22,925 nt of DNA from positions 7,638 through 30,562 of the forward strand of contig NW_003151771.1 of NCBI RefSeq assembly GCF_000003605.2, written 5' to 3'. The stretch comes from Saccoglossus kowalevskii (taxonomy: Eukaryota > Hemichordata > Enteropneusta > Harrimaniidae). A program made the translations under genes and the position numbers. Below, in pieces: positions 1 to 9,009 of the stretch. The notes under the pieces are model-generated. The model saw only the letters and a program-made list of their open reading frames with translations, was not told the DNA's origin and did not search any database. How positions within the stretch are numbered: position 1 is the first letter of the stretch; every line of letters begins with the position of its first letter.

Positions 1-552
1 ACTTATAGGCACACAGATTAAACCTGTGTTGTAGATTTTGGTAAACACTACTGAAGCTGCCTTGCTTCCCTTCAGAAAATCAACATTTTAACCAACTTAC
101 ATGACATTCTAGGTTACGTTGACTTTATCAGATGAAAGTTTATAGTGCATTTCATCAATTAATAAATAAATGTGAAAATCGTAATTTTCAACACAAATAA
201 TAGTCTCGCTACCTTAACACGTTTCATATCAAATAACTGAAAAAAAACTAATAACAGTTCACCACCATCGTTGAATGATTTTACTAATGCTAATGGGTAT
301 CAATAAATTTATAATTTACTTTTATTTAAAGTTTTTCACTTAAGAATTCTGCAATGGATTCATCAGAGAAACAAGTCCAGTGCGCTACCAAATTTGGAGA
401 ATTAGAGGAGGCGAAGCCTGAATATGATAGTTAGCAGATTTTGAATAAAAGGCATATTGCTGAGTAGGCAACTGCATTGGCATTTGATAAGATAATTATA
501 AAATGATATTTTTGAATTATGTACATTGAATAACTATAACAACAACACTCAC
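1..552. other. Intronic/unassigned sequence at left edge
   Basis: This is AT-rich sequence presumed to be the intron downstream of the UPA exon. A 26-codon plus-strand ORF at 353-433 (MDSSEKQVQCATKF) has coding-like codon use and continues in frame past two stops to about 510 (QILNKRHIAE, ATALAFDK). It may be a decayed fragment of a mobile-element protein, but no family is recognised. No death-domain exon is visible. Confidence 0.35.
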
Positions 553-594
553 TATAAACAAAGATACAGTATTAACTGTGATTTGTTTACGAAC

Positions 595-750
595 CTGTGG
601 AACTTGTTCAGATATTTGAAGTGTAAATTCGGGTTCGTCGGCTTGAGAGACATATATGTTAATTTTGAACTTTTTACAGTTATCTCGCATTGAGAAACAC
701 ACTTGGTTCTTTGGAATTTGATTATTCATAAGACGCTTATATGGAAAAAT
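595..750 (-). CDS. Exon: C-terminal part of UPA domain
   Basis: The exon follows a TTTTGCAG acceptor (751 onward) and starts in phase 0 with IFPYKRLMNN. It reads 52 codons to a CAG/GTTCGT donor. The alternating hydrophobic pattern (VCFSM, KINIYV, FTLQIS) aligns with the final beta strands of the UNC5 UPA domain, which end in a similar FSINFNI stretch. A stronger-looking donor, ATA/GTGAGT, lies 42 nt further on at 552 and is also phase 0, which would add 14 residues and extend the exon to 553. Which donor is used cannot be decided here. If neither is used, translation runs on to a stop at 517-519 with a hydrophobic tail. The next exon, expected to carry the death domain, is outside the window. 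Confidence 0.75.
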
Positions 751-1122
751 CTGCAAAACACAACATACTGATTTAGTAATTCAATAATTAGTACACTGAC
801 CTACATATTAGAATAAAGCAAATGAAAACAACAATCAGCCGCATTCAAAAGTTACTAGAATCATTGAATAACAATCTATCCACTAAATCAATTGCATATC
901 TTATAATAACATTAAGCATGTTGAATGATTGACAGCTCAAGTCAATGTAGAACGATTACGTTCACCATGTATGGTAAAGTAGGCATATTTATTGTAATAA
1001 ATATACGGTCACAAAAGTAATGTATCACAATATCGAATGCTGGACATGCTCTCCAATCGACCAAACCCACAATCCACCATTTGGCAATTTTAGGTTTTAT
1101 CATGATGAATAAAATAACTTAC

Positions 1123-1254
1123 CAAGTTCTCATTCTTGGGATCCCTCGCATCTCTTTCTTCAATTCGCACAACAACATCTTGTTTATCTTCAACAAAAAG
1201 TGTGTCATCACCAAGAAAAACACCGTGCAAGTCAATTTCGTTTTTCACAACTTC
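1123..1254 (-). CDS. Exon: middle of UPA domain
   Basis: This 132-nt exon (44 codons, phase 0 at both ends) starts after GGTCAACAG and ends at a consensus TTG/GTAAGT donor. It begins EVVKNEIDLHG and continues GVFLGDDTLFVEDKQDVVVR. The preceding exon ends DDLPSKKK, and the joined KKKEVVKNE matches the UNC5 pattern ALKEVVQLEKQLGG followed by a VLHFKD-like strand. That match fixes the weak upstream donor. The exon has no internal stop and an intron of 213 nt separates it from the ZU5 exon. Confidence 0.82.
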
Positions 1255-1467
1255 CTGTTGACCAAATATGAACAAACGTGTGCAAATTGCCGTTGATTTA
1301 ATATTAACACTTGCGAGGATGAACAAAATACACTCTCCCAAATCATGGCGACCATAAAAGCTAACCAAGAGAACATATTTTTGTTTATTGAAACTTCTCA
1401 TGCGATGTTGCACTCTTTAATCACACTAAATCATACAACAATGAAAACAATACACCGTCAATCCAAC

Positions 1468-2199
1468 CTTTTTTTTACTAGGTAAATCGTCAATAATCCA
1501 CACACGCAACTTCACTTCATCTTCATCTCTAAGATCTGCATAAACCAAGACTCTCATTTTTTTTCCTTCATCCGACTCTCCGTTTGTCGTGTAACGTGTG
1601 AAGTGGTCCAGGAACATTATGCAGTGATTACCCTTAACAATCATGGGGAATTGATCATCCATTGTTGACATGTCTTTGAAGTTCATTATCTCGCCAGGTT
1701 TTGTATTGGACATTAATGGTGTGATATGGGACCTTTCGCTTTTTGCTGAGTGTGGAAGTGTAAGAATAACTCGTTCCTGGAATTGTGTATTGTGTGGATG
1801 ACAAGTCACCACTGGGCTAAGTAATGTCTCGTTGACATCCAATTTTGACATGTCATCTTCTCCACAGGTTAAGTCTATGCTAACCTCTTGCTTAATTCCA
1901 TCTGCTATGGCGCCTGGTGGGACAAATAGGCTTACTCCGCTGCCTCTGATGCGTAGGTGTCCACCTCTATGGTCAAATATACCAGTTGCAAATCTCCCAG
2001 TACTGTAATTTGCAGGCCAGTCGTTGATAAACGTCAAAGATTGCAATTCTGTCTCAGCATATGTTACATCGGGATATAATTCTTGAGAATATGCATATAA
2101 ATCTGAAATACTCCATATTGGTAGTGGTGGGAGTGGCCGTTTTTTCCTAATGTTGTACATCTCTGTGTAGAATAACGTATTTTCGAATGGCTCTTCGAT
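1468..2199 (-). CDS. Exon: proline-rich linker, complete ZU5 domain and start of UPA domain
   Basis: This is the longest exon, 732 nt (244 codons, phase 0 to 0). The acceptor is TTTTATTTTACAG at 2200-2202. The donor AAG/GTTGGA at 1468 is weak, but it is required for a correct UPA join. In order it carries a basic and proline-rich segment (RKKRPLPPLP, 2119-2139), a tyrosine-containing linker, and a ZU5 domain beginning around GIFDHRGGHLRI. The ZU5 hallmark GSGVSLFVPPGAI corresponds to the UNC5/ankyrin/ZO-1 pattern of G-hydrophobic-LxVPxGAI. Later features are LLSPVVTCHPH (UNC5: LLSPIVSCGP) and the closing FLDHFTRY. The UPA domain starts with RVLVYADL and KLRVWIIDDLP. ZU5 is a beta-sandwich interaction domain with no catalytic residues. 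No frameshift or stop is present, so the exon appears to be under selection. Confidence 0.92.
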
Positions 2200-2369
2200 C
2201 TGTAAAATAAAAGTAACTTTTCCAGTTATTTCTAAAAACAACCACCGAAAGCTTTTCCTTGAAATTGTTTCAAGACTACACATGAGTTTGTGACTGTTTA
2301 ATAGCGCCGTCGTCACCAACTTTACATTTTCGACTTCTTAAAAACCACAAACGGTATAGCTGTGAAACT

Positions 2370-3060
2370 TTCTAGGATTTGTTCATTTTGTGTGGATATG
2401 TTCAATTGTCTTATTTATAGCGAATATTTTTGTCATTTTTGGTCAAAATGTTTTTCGACTTCATCTTTAAAACCGCTTTGATACTTAGTATGTTGGTACC
2501 TTGGGTGGACCTTTTTGTGAAAAATTATATTTTCGACTTCCCCTTGAAAACTGCTTGTCTGATTGCTTTGATATTGTACATGTAGGTACATCAGGTGGAC
2601 CTCTCTTAGATTTGTTCATTTCGTGATGATATCTTTAATTCTCAAATTTACATGAATATTTTTGTCATTTTTGGTAAAAAGTGATATTTTCGACTTCTTG
2701 TTAAAAACGTAAGGTCAAATTGCTTCGATATTACATATCTAGGTACGACATGTGGTTCTCTCCCAGATTTGTTCATTGCGTGATGATATGTTTTAATTCT
2801 CTAAATTTCATGGATATTGTTGTCATTTTTGGTAAAAAGTAAAAAACGCAAGTCTAATTGCTTTGATATTATATAAACTACATAGGTACTACAGGTAGAT
2901 CTCTCTCAGATTTGTTCATATCGTGATTATTTTGTTCTTCGATATATATTTTTGATAAAAAGTTATATTTTCGATTTTTTGTTGAAAACAGCAAGTCCAA
3001 TTGCTTTAAAACTATACATATTGTTCATCTTCTGGTGATATCTTCAGTTCTTTAAATGAA
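2370..3060. repeat. Degenerate tandem repeat array in intron
   Basis: Four to five imperfect copies share the order GATTTGTTCATT, TTTTTGTCATTTTTGGT, TTTTCGACTTC, ATTGCTTTGATATT and a GGTAC...GGTGGACC or similar block. GATTTGTTCAT starts at 2376, 2609, 2766 and 2909, with a shortened TTGTTCAT at 3021. Spacing falls from 233 to 112 nt because copies have lost or gained sub-blocks; the first interval contains an extra half unit. The array lies in the intron before the ZU5 exon. It has no sustained reading frame. Confidence 0.85.
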
Positions 3061-3351
3061 ATATGCTTTGATAACAGTGGAGCTATCTCAGCCGACAGGC
3101 TGCTAATTATACTAGATACAATTCCTCAGGGATTGACAGTTGGACATTCTTAGACGATGGCAGAATTGGAAAAAAAATATTTGCAAAAAAAAATTGGCCT
3201 AAATCTCATGGATAAAATCTTCTACGTTACAGCAAATCGTGGAAAAAAAACTAAGTGAACTAAAAAAATGTTGTCCCTCTCAGAGTTTTTAATAGTCCAC
3301 TCCAAACTTGCTGGGTGTCAGGCCTGGCAATAATTGCCACCATTTGTTTTC

Positions 3352-3490
3352 AGTCAGTCTCGTTTGATGGCATACCGGTTGTTATGGGCTCACAGAGGAG
3401 AAAGACTTAAATTTAATCGTCGTGTAATACCCTCATGCATTGTGACGTTGATTCGAAATAGGTTCCCAGTAGAGAGTGGACATTATATTG
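3352..3490 (+). pseudogene. Fragment of P2X7-like C-terminal (ballast-type) domain
   Basis: The plus frame reads SRLMAYRLLWAHRGERLKF, then NRRVIPSCIVTLIRNRFP, then SGHYIGYK. This follows the pattern of the cysteine-rich domain at the C-terminus of P2X7, found in many invertebrate proteins and repeats: an AYRxxxxW segment, NRRVIPSCVV, IRxxFP and GxYxGF. A CAG acceptor-like site directly precedes it (TTTGTTTTCAG). The upstream cysteine cluster of the domain is not visible and the frame closes soon after at 3544-3546, so this is a partial copy. It is antisense to the host gene, inside its intron. Confidence 0.6.
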
Positions 3491-4009
3491 GGTATAAAAG
3501 AATCCAAAGTTTAATTGATTTCCAAGTATTACGCCCTCCCTTTTAGGCTTAAAGGGTTTAAATACATACGCAATTTACATAGGAAGGGGAATATTATGCG
3601 ACTTTTTTAGGTGGAGAAATAAAGAAATATTTAATACATATATTGCATGCACGAATTGTTACATTCTTCACAAGTAGAGCAGCCTGATTGAATATACCTG
3701 GTGTGAGATGTGTCACCAAATACTATGGTACCGAAGATTAATGATTTCAATATCTTTTTGGCCAGTGAAAAGAACTCACAACAAGTGTGATCTATACATG
3801 TCATACAAATTACAGTTTGGCATCCCCATTCACTTTGTATGAATTATTTTGGATTTAATACATATATATATAGACCTTTTGACAATATGACACAATCACA
3901 GCCTGAAATTTTGTATGTATTTACCCTACGCTTCCTTTCAATTACACACTCCAAAATATCAAATTTAAAGTTTTTTTTTCAAAGATTGACTTGTGGTAAA
4001 TATTTTCAT

Positions 4010-4910
4010 ACCGCAACTCTGCTTGTCCAGTGATATACTTCCAGTGCCCTGTGCGACAAAATTGATTTAAATGCTCAATATCTTTGAGTAATCTCTTATC
4101 AAGTACCACCTCCTTCACTGCTCGATAAGCTAGTGAATCTACCTTTGCGTCTGGATAACTTGTCACGTCAACACTTATGAAAGAGTTGCCATGCCGAGAG
4201 TGATTGTTACAAACATGCAATAATATTGATTTCCACTAACTAGTACCACATCAATTTCTCGCACAAAACCATAAATGATGCCCAACAGATTTATCCCAAT
4301 CCAATAAACCTTTACAGCTTTTATGTTTCCCTCTGTCAGCCAGTTTCTTGTTAACAGACTTAGCAAGATGCCAGACATCAAATTGATGTGGAATCTTTTT
4401 TTCTAATAACACTCCTGATTGACACATGTCTATCTGTAGCTAAAGTGCTTGGCCTGGCATCATTAGAAATTATGTTATTCATAATATGCTTAAAACCTTC
4501 CTTCTACATTGCAACAGATGATGCAGCCTGGCTCACCTGCACAACAGAAAAATCAACCAATTTGTTTGATTTTGTTTCCATTATTGTATGTAAGTAGCAT
4601 ACCATGCATTATAACAGGTGAATAACATCTCCCATCCTCAATCATGGTACATGGTTAACCCTGTATTAATCTAAAGACATTGTGTTACTCTTCTATTCAG
4701 GTGGTTTCAATTTCATGAATAAGGTATTTATTCTGAATTTCTCGATACTTGGTTTTGTCAATAAATTCAAAATTCAAATCAAATGTTCTTCAAAATGACA
4801 TACATGCTGAAATGTCTGTTCGCTGTGAAGAATGGCACCATCAATAAATTAATATTATTATTGATATGATTTTAACTGGGTCGCTCTGTATCTCGACACT
4901 AACATATTTC
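4010..4910 (-). pseudogene. Core of a decayed THAP-type DDE transposase
   Basis: Across several minus-strand frames the relic gives, in protein order, GAILHSEQTFQHVCHFEEHL (about 4842-4783), IEDGRCYSP (about 4644-4618), METKSNKLVDFSVVQVSQAA (about 4585-4526), ATDRHVSIRSVIRKK (about 4440-4396), HQFDVWHLAKSVNKKLADRG (about 4388-4329), a stop after HHLWFCARN, and then VVLDKRLLKDIEHLNQFC. These match, in order, a repeat-encoded family in invertebrate genomes with an N-terminal THAP finger, a DGRCDSPG block, a TDRH block and an FDVWHLAKS block. The acidic residues of these blocks probably form the catalytic centre (inference). At least two stops and three frameshifts show it is dead. It occupies the intron before the ZU5 exon, on the same strand. 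Confidence 0.75.
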
Positions 4911-5178
4911 TGTAATATTAAAAACACAATTTTCTAAATATTTGAAAAACTAAATGAACATTAACAATTCTGTTATTTACTTCAAGTACCCATTTTCAGA
5001 GCCAAAGTTTATAAAATGGTCTATACATGTATAATTAATATAGATTATATATAAGGGTACCAGGCAAACCCATTTCTGAGGTTAAGCCCTGTATTAATGT
5101 CAATATGACGGTAGTGCAAAATGTTCTGAGGGTATCCAATAATGCATTGGATTAATTAAAATTATGAAAGACACGTAC

Positions 5179-5265
5179 CTGTTTAACATTTTCAGTGCTT
5201 AATTTTTCGGGCACAATATTTCCTAGGTGAGTATCATCAAACTGCTCTGGAATGGCATTGGCTTC
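5179..5265 (-). CDS. Exon: 87-nt symmetrical cassette, possibly transposon-derived
   Basis: The exon has a good acceptor (TTTTTGATTTTCAG) and a good donor (CAG/GTACGTG), and is open for 29 codons in phase 0-0. It reads EANAIPEQFDDTHLGN and onward, ending ENVKQ. Both neighbouring exons (6442-6479 ending in phase 0, and 2199-1468 starting in phase 0) accept it without a shift, and skipping it also keeps the frame. It lies between the THAP finger (5490-5712) and the core (4010-4910) of a decayed transposase on the same strand. Its NAIPEQF resembles the AVPTIF box that closes THAP domains. It may therefore be an old receptor exon flanked by two fragments, an exon taken from the transposon, or only an unused transposon exon. 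Confidence 0.6.
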
Positions 5266-5489
5266 CTGAAAATCAAAAACTGAAACTCTATTGTCATTGT
5301 TTTCAAGAGGCCGGCCAGGACGCTACCCATTTACATTGTAATAATGGATAAAAAGTACAATTTTTTTGCTATTTTGCTATGCTTGAAAATTACGCTCGGG
5401 AACTGTTTTTCATGAAAACAAATGACACGCAATTTAAAGATACAGTTCTTTACTCCATTTCACAAAAATTACATTTCATTGACGATTAT

Positions 5490-5712
5490 AGGGAGTTGCA
5501 TCTCTGAACGTTGATGAATGTGTACACAGCCTTCGTGGGATATTTTGTTTTCATTCTAACTTTGTAACCCGTACGAATGTTGTGCAGCCATCTTGTAGCA
5601 ACACTGTGGTTTTCAACAGATTTAGTTGGATTGGGAAATGTAAAAAAAAAACTCTTCCCTGAAGTTTTACCGATCTTATTACTAAACCCATAAGCCTGAA
5701 ATTCAACCATGA
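5490..5712 (-). pseudogene. Decayed THAP zinc-finger domain of a transposase
   Basis: The frame opens MVEFQAYGFSNKIGKTSGKS, then FFFTFPNPTKS, ATRWLHNIRTGY. This is the THAP pattern (MxxCxAxGCxNK, SFFxFPNP, a conserved Trp), a C2CH DNA-binding finger found in P-element- and Kolobok-like transposases and in host THAP proteins. Both early zinc-binding cysteines are Phe here (EFQ for xCQ, GFS for GCS), each explained by a TGT-to-TTT change, so zinc binding should be lost. The later Cys-His part survives weakly in another frame (GCVHIHQRSEMQ). It probably belongs with the core at 4010-4910 as one element. Confidence 0.75.
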
Positions 5713-6256
5713 CTACAGTGAGTGTCGTCCGCTGCTACACTGAACGCAGTTGGTTGTGTAGTCATTTCCGGTATACTGTGAAATATTTCAGGAGGTGCCG
5801 CTAAATGAAATTTTCAAAAAATAATGCAATTCGTCTTTATTTAATGAATTATGAATCTATTGAAGTATTCGATCTGTAAACACTAAATTTGTGGGTGACC
5901 TTTCCATTTAATAATTATATAAAAATTCCGAGAAGCATTTTCCTACATAGGTGTATCGCAATTCAGTATATACGAATAGTCCTCAATATGATCTTTCTCA
6001 TTTCTAATGCAGTGTAAAAAAATGAAAATATTTTTATAAATCATTTTTTCCAGATTGACTTAAGCAATTGAGATGAAATTTGCTGTATATGTTCTTCACA
6101 CAAAGCCCTATAAAATGACTTAAGATTTTCTGAGGAATACTGTAGCCCTTGACACACAGCTACTACCCCCAAAGATCTGATGCACAGAATGGTATGAAAT
6201 TGAAAATTTCACTTTAAATCCAAGATGACGGCCCATATGAGTTTTCAATCATTGGG

Positions 6257-6345
6257 CTCGAAACCTTAATAATAAACACGGCAATAACAAAAGGTTTTCA
6301 CCTCAATATAACTCGGAACCCTAATACACACAGCAATAACAAAAT
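6257..6345. repeat. Two-copy 55-bp degenerate tandem repeat
   Basis: CTCGAAACCTTAATAA...CAATAACAAAA at 6257 recurs as CTCGGAACCCTAATA...CAATAACAAAA at 6312. It is short, non-coding and lies just downstream, on the minus strand, of the 38-nt exon. Confidence 0.55.
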
Positions 6346-6441
6346 AATAACATGAATAAAGAAAACTTTTCAGAGTGAACAATAAAAGGTACACTAAATT
6401 ATTACTTTGATATCGAGAAGAAGATAATTGGTTATACTTAC

Positions 6442-6479
6442 ACGTCCTGTCTGCACAATATGATCTTCGTCGTGGATAG
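6442..6479 (-). CDS. Exon: 38-nt small exon of the ZU5-UPA gene
   Basis: The acceptor is TTATTAACTTCTAG and the donor is a strong CGT/GTAAGTATA. Joined to the G left by the previous exon, it reads AIHDEDHIVQTGR, with phase 1 at entry and 0 at exit. It continues the acidic, unstructured character of the neighbouring exons. Support comes from splice signals and frame matching only, because the peptide is too short for homology. It lies about 4.5 kb from the preceding exon because a DIRS-like element occupies the intron. Confidence 0.55.
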
Positions 6480-7766
6480 CTAGAAGTTAATAAGGACTTA
6501 TCAATCTCCATTTTGACAAATGTCAACAAATGAGACAATGTGTATGAATTGTGTTAAAGTACTGGTAATTCAAACATTGAGGACATTGCAGGTAAAAATA
6601 ACTCTTTTTTTCTAGCAAGTTATAAAGCTCACGATAAAAATAATCAATGTTCTAAAGAACAATTATACCAAATGATATGATTCAACCAATAACAGCATAA
6701 ATAAAAAACAAAATAAACATAAACTCGGTGTTACTTTTACAAACACAACTGTTACAATATTGTGTTGACGATGTACGCTAAATACATTTGCGCTGTACGT
6801 TTCCTAAATGATGGCATGCGTTCTGAAAATGATTATAAACTTATCATTTGTCGATGCGCCTACACTGCTCCTATCATTGACCCACAATGCCTGTGGTCTA
6901 CATAATTCAAAATAATGTTATTATTTATAATATATTCTTCATTGGGATTGAATGTGAACTGACATCTACTATAATGTTACGTTGCATTGTATCGCTTTTA
7001 ATATTTAATTTTGAATATTCAGGCTCATGATGTAACCTGGTGCAAATGTTATCTCATAAAAATTAATATGAAATCAGTGTATCTTTCATTCAAGCAGCAG
7101 CAGCAACATCAACAGGAAAATAATGATGTGTAAATTATGCTAACAATATGGTAATGTGTACGTTGGATGCCCGATAGAATCAGCTTGTCAACATTAGTTG
7201 ACAGATAAGGTGACACACCTGGATATGGAGTCTGTTTTTTCTCCTGTGACCATGATTATAATTAATCTGCATGATTATATTATGTTATCTTTTGTATTTT
7301 TTTAATTTGCATATTAAAATCCAAAATGACTATCATAATACCCTGGAACTCATTTGCATAATTATAATTTGCATAAAAATAATTATCAGTTTGCTGTGGA
7401 ATTATCAAGAGCTGGGCGCATTTATTACTCTTCACTTCGTCATAGGTCTGGGCGTATTGGTTTATTTTGATGTGTGACAAAGTGTGAAAAGTTCTCAACA
7501 GCCAGAACCAACTACGTTTGTGTGGGTTATCCGCGTTTCAGGTCGCTTGTCTTTCCTCCTGTTAAATATATTTTTCAGAAGATCATTTCTACAAAATCTT
7601 TCTGTGTTAAAATTTACTAAGCTACAATCTTATGCTTTTCTGTACTTAATTTTAAAATACGTGAAGAATAGCTAAACTATTTATTGAAGTAAATACCTAT
7701 GAAACCTTATTTAATACTTATAACCATAACTCAAGTTAGCATTCTCATATCTAAATCTAAGCAGAA
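6480..7766. other. Intron sequence with an octamer cluster
   Basis: No gene or recognisable relic is seen here. The only notable content is three exact ATTTGCAT octamers at 7305-7312, 7352-7359 and 7367-7374 and a short CAG/CAA run near 7096-7118. Confidence 0.5.
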
Positions 7767-7767
7767 C

Positions 7768-8105
7768 CGGGAGAATTGATAATCAAGATTTAGTCCAGTC
7801 ATTCAAGCAAAACAGGGAGCCAACCCGTCGCAAATTGCAACAGAAATAACTTTTTCACAGTGCTTCTCGAAAAGGTGTCTAGATTGACATACTAAAAGTC
7901 TAGGTAAATCTAGGCTTCCGAAATATACCTACTTTGTATATATTCAAAATGACCGTTTTCCACACTTTTACAACATGGAATTATGACTATTTGGACATAT
8001 CTTTAATTCTAGATGAGGTATTTTAAAGTCATGATGCTATGGTACTGTTTTGAGTCAGAGAAGTATGAGAGTGCCAAATGTGTTGATTGGGTGGATGAAA
8101 ATTAG
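7768..8105. repeat. Left inverted terminal repeat of the DIRS-like element
   Basis: This stretch pairs in inverted orientation with 10536-10830. The best block is an exact 22-nt match (7993-8014 against the reverse complement of 10632-10653). Other matched blocks include TTTAGTCCAGTCA, CTAGATTGACAT, AAAAGTCTAGG and TTTGTATATATTCAAAATG. The left copy holds about 33 extra bases before the exact block. Similarity fades inward near 8105. Confidence 0.8.
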
Positions 8106-8482
8106 CATAAATTCAATATGGCTGCGATAATATAATTATTTAATGTAACTTCTCTTCCGGCTTCTCTTCCATGTGACATAATTAATAAGTTTAAGATGCT
8201 AGAATACAATTTTAAACAGATTCGTTCAGTACAGAAAAGATGTAAATAAATTGTTTCCTGGGTAGACTGATGCTTCATCTGCATAAATCCAACATGGCCG
8301 TCGCATCTAAAAGACAAATTAGTGGAATGGAACAAATGGTTGGATCTACAAATTTGCTATACTATATATATAATAGACCATTTAAACGCAAGTTTTCAAC
8401 TCTATAAACTATATTTTTTATTTAACAAACTGTATTAAATAGTTATAATTCTGTCCAAAAGTCTGTTTGATTAATGCAATTG

Positions 8483-8700
8483 CTAATCTTTATTGCTATC
8501 TTCATCAGATATCTGAACTACATTTGTGCATCCATATCCTCGACATTGACCATAAACTGCAGAACATTCAAGGTTGTGATTTCTGCAGGTACATCTGAGA
8601 CTGTGACAGTCTGTGCAGCAGTTGCATTGTACTATCCTCTGGAGAAATTCAGGTGCTGCCTCCTTGTCAGTCATTACAGGAATGACGATCGGTTGTGAAT
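8483..8700 (-). pseudogene. Cysteine-rich CXC-like tail joined to the recombinase frame
   Basis: The frame continues from the recombinase through PIVIPVMTDKEAAPEFLQ into a run with at least ten cysteines: CNCCTDCHSLRCTCRNH, LECSAVYGQCRGYGC. The spacing (CxC, DC, RCxCR, LxC, CxCRGxxC) is that of a Cys-rich motif often found at the end of repeat-encoded proteins in invertebrates. The same family usually carries the leading PVMTxxEAAPE segment. It ends in an acidic tail at 8483. Its role is unknown; a metal-binding fold is likely. Confidence 0.6.
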
Positions 8701-8985
8701 CGCGTCCTGGGATTTGCTTCCTGGCGAGAAACCCGATTCGATTCATTATCACGACTTGATTGTTCATAAAGGCAACACACCTGTCCGAGAAGGACAGGGC
8801 CCCTAGTTCAGCCCGACGCCTACCAGAGGCGAGGGTGAGAAGGAAGACTGTTTTCCACATCAAAAGTTTGAGTGGTGCTGATCGGAGTGGCTCAAAGGGC
8901 AGTCTGCTTAGAGTGGCCAATACAACCGATAAGTTCCAATTGGTTGGTTCCCTCGTTTGGGGTCTAGGCCTCTGATTAAATAGTA
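8700..8985 (-). pseudogene. Tyrosine recombinase (DIRS YR) domain, truncated
   Basis: The frame reads TREPTNWNLSVVLATLSRLP, FEPLRSAPLKLLMWKTVFLL, TLASGRRRAELGAL and GFLARKQ. ASGRRRAEL (about 8804-8832) is the box I motif carrying the first catalytic Arg of tyrosine recombinases, in the form typical of DIRS elements. The second half, with the His-x-x-Arg and the nucleophilic Tyr, is absent: the frame instead runs into the cysteine-rich tail. The protein would be inactive. Confidence 0.72.
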
Positions 8986-9009
8986 AACTCTTAATGGTAG
9001 GACAACCGG

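Noticed and set aside
1081-1296. 71-codon plus-strand ORF
   Set aside because: It is antisense to the UPA exon, which has both splice signals and homology.
4175-4597. Open frames on both strands at 4175-4381 (minus) and 4388-4597 (plus)
   Set aside because: They are shadows: the meaningful protein similarity in this region is to the THAP transposase core, read in other minus frames.
8105-8304. Repeated GCATAAATYCAAYATGGC motif at 8105 and 8280
   Set aside because: It is only about 23 bp with mismatches and resembles a common short motif seen elsewhere in the window, so it is too weak to call a structured repeat.
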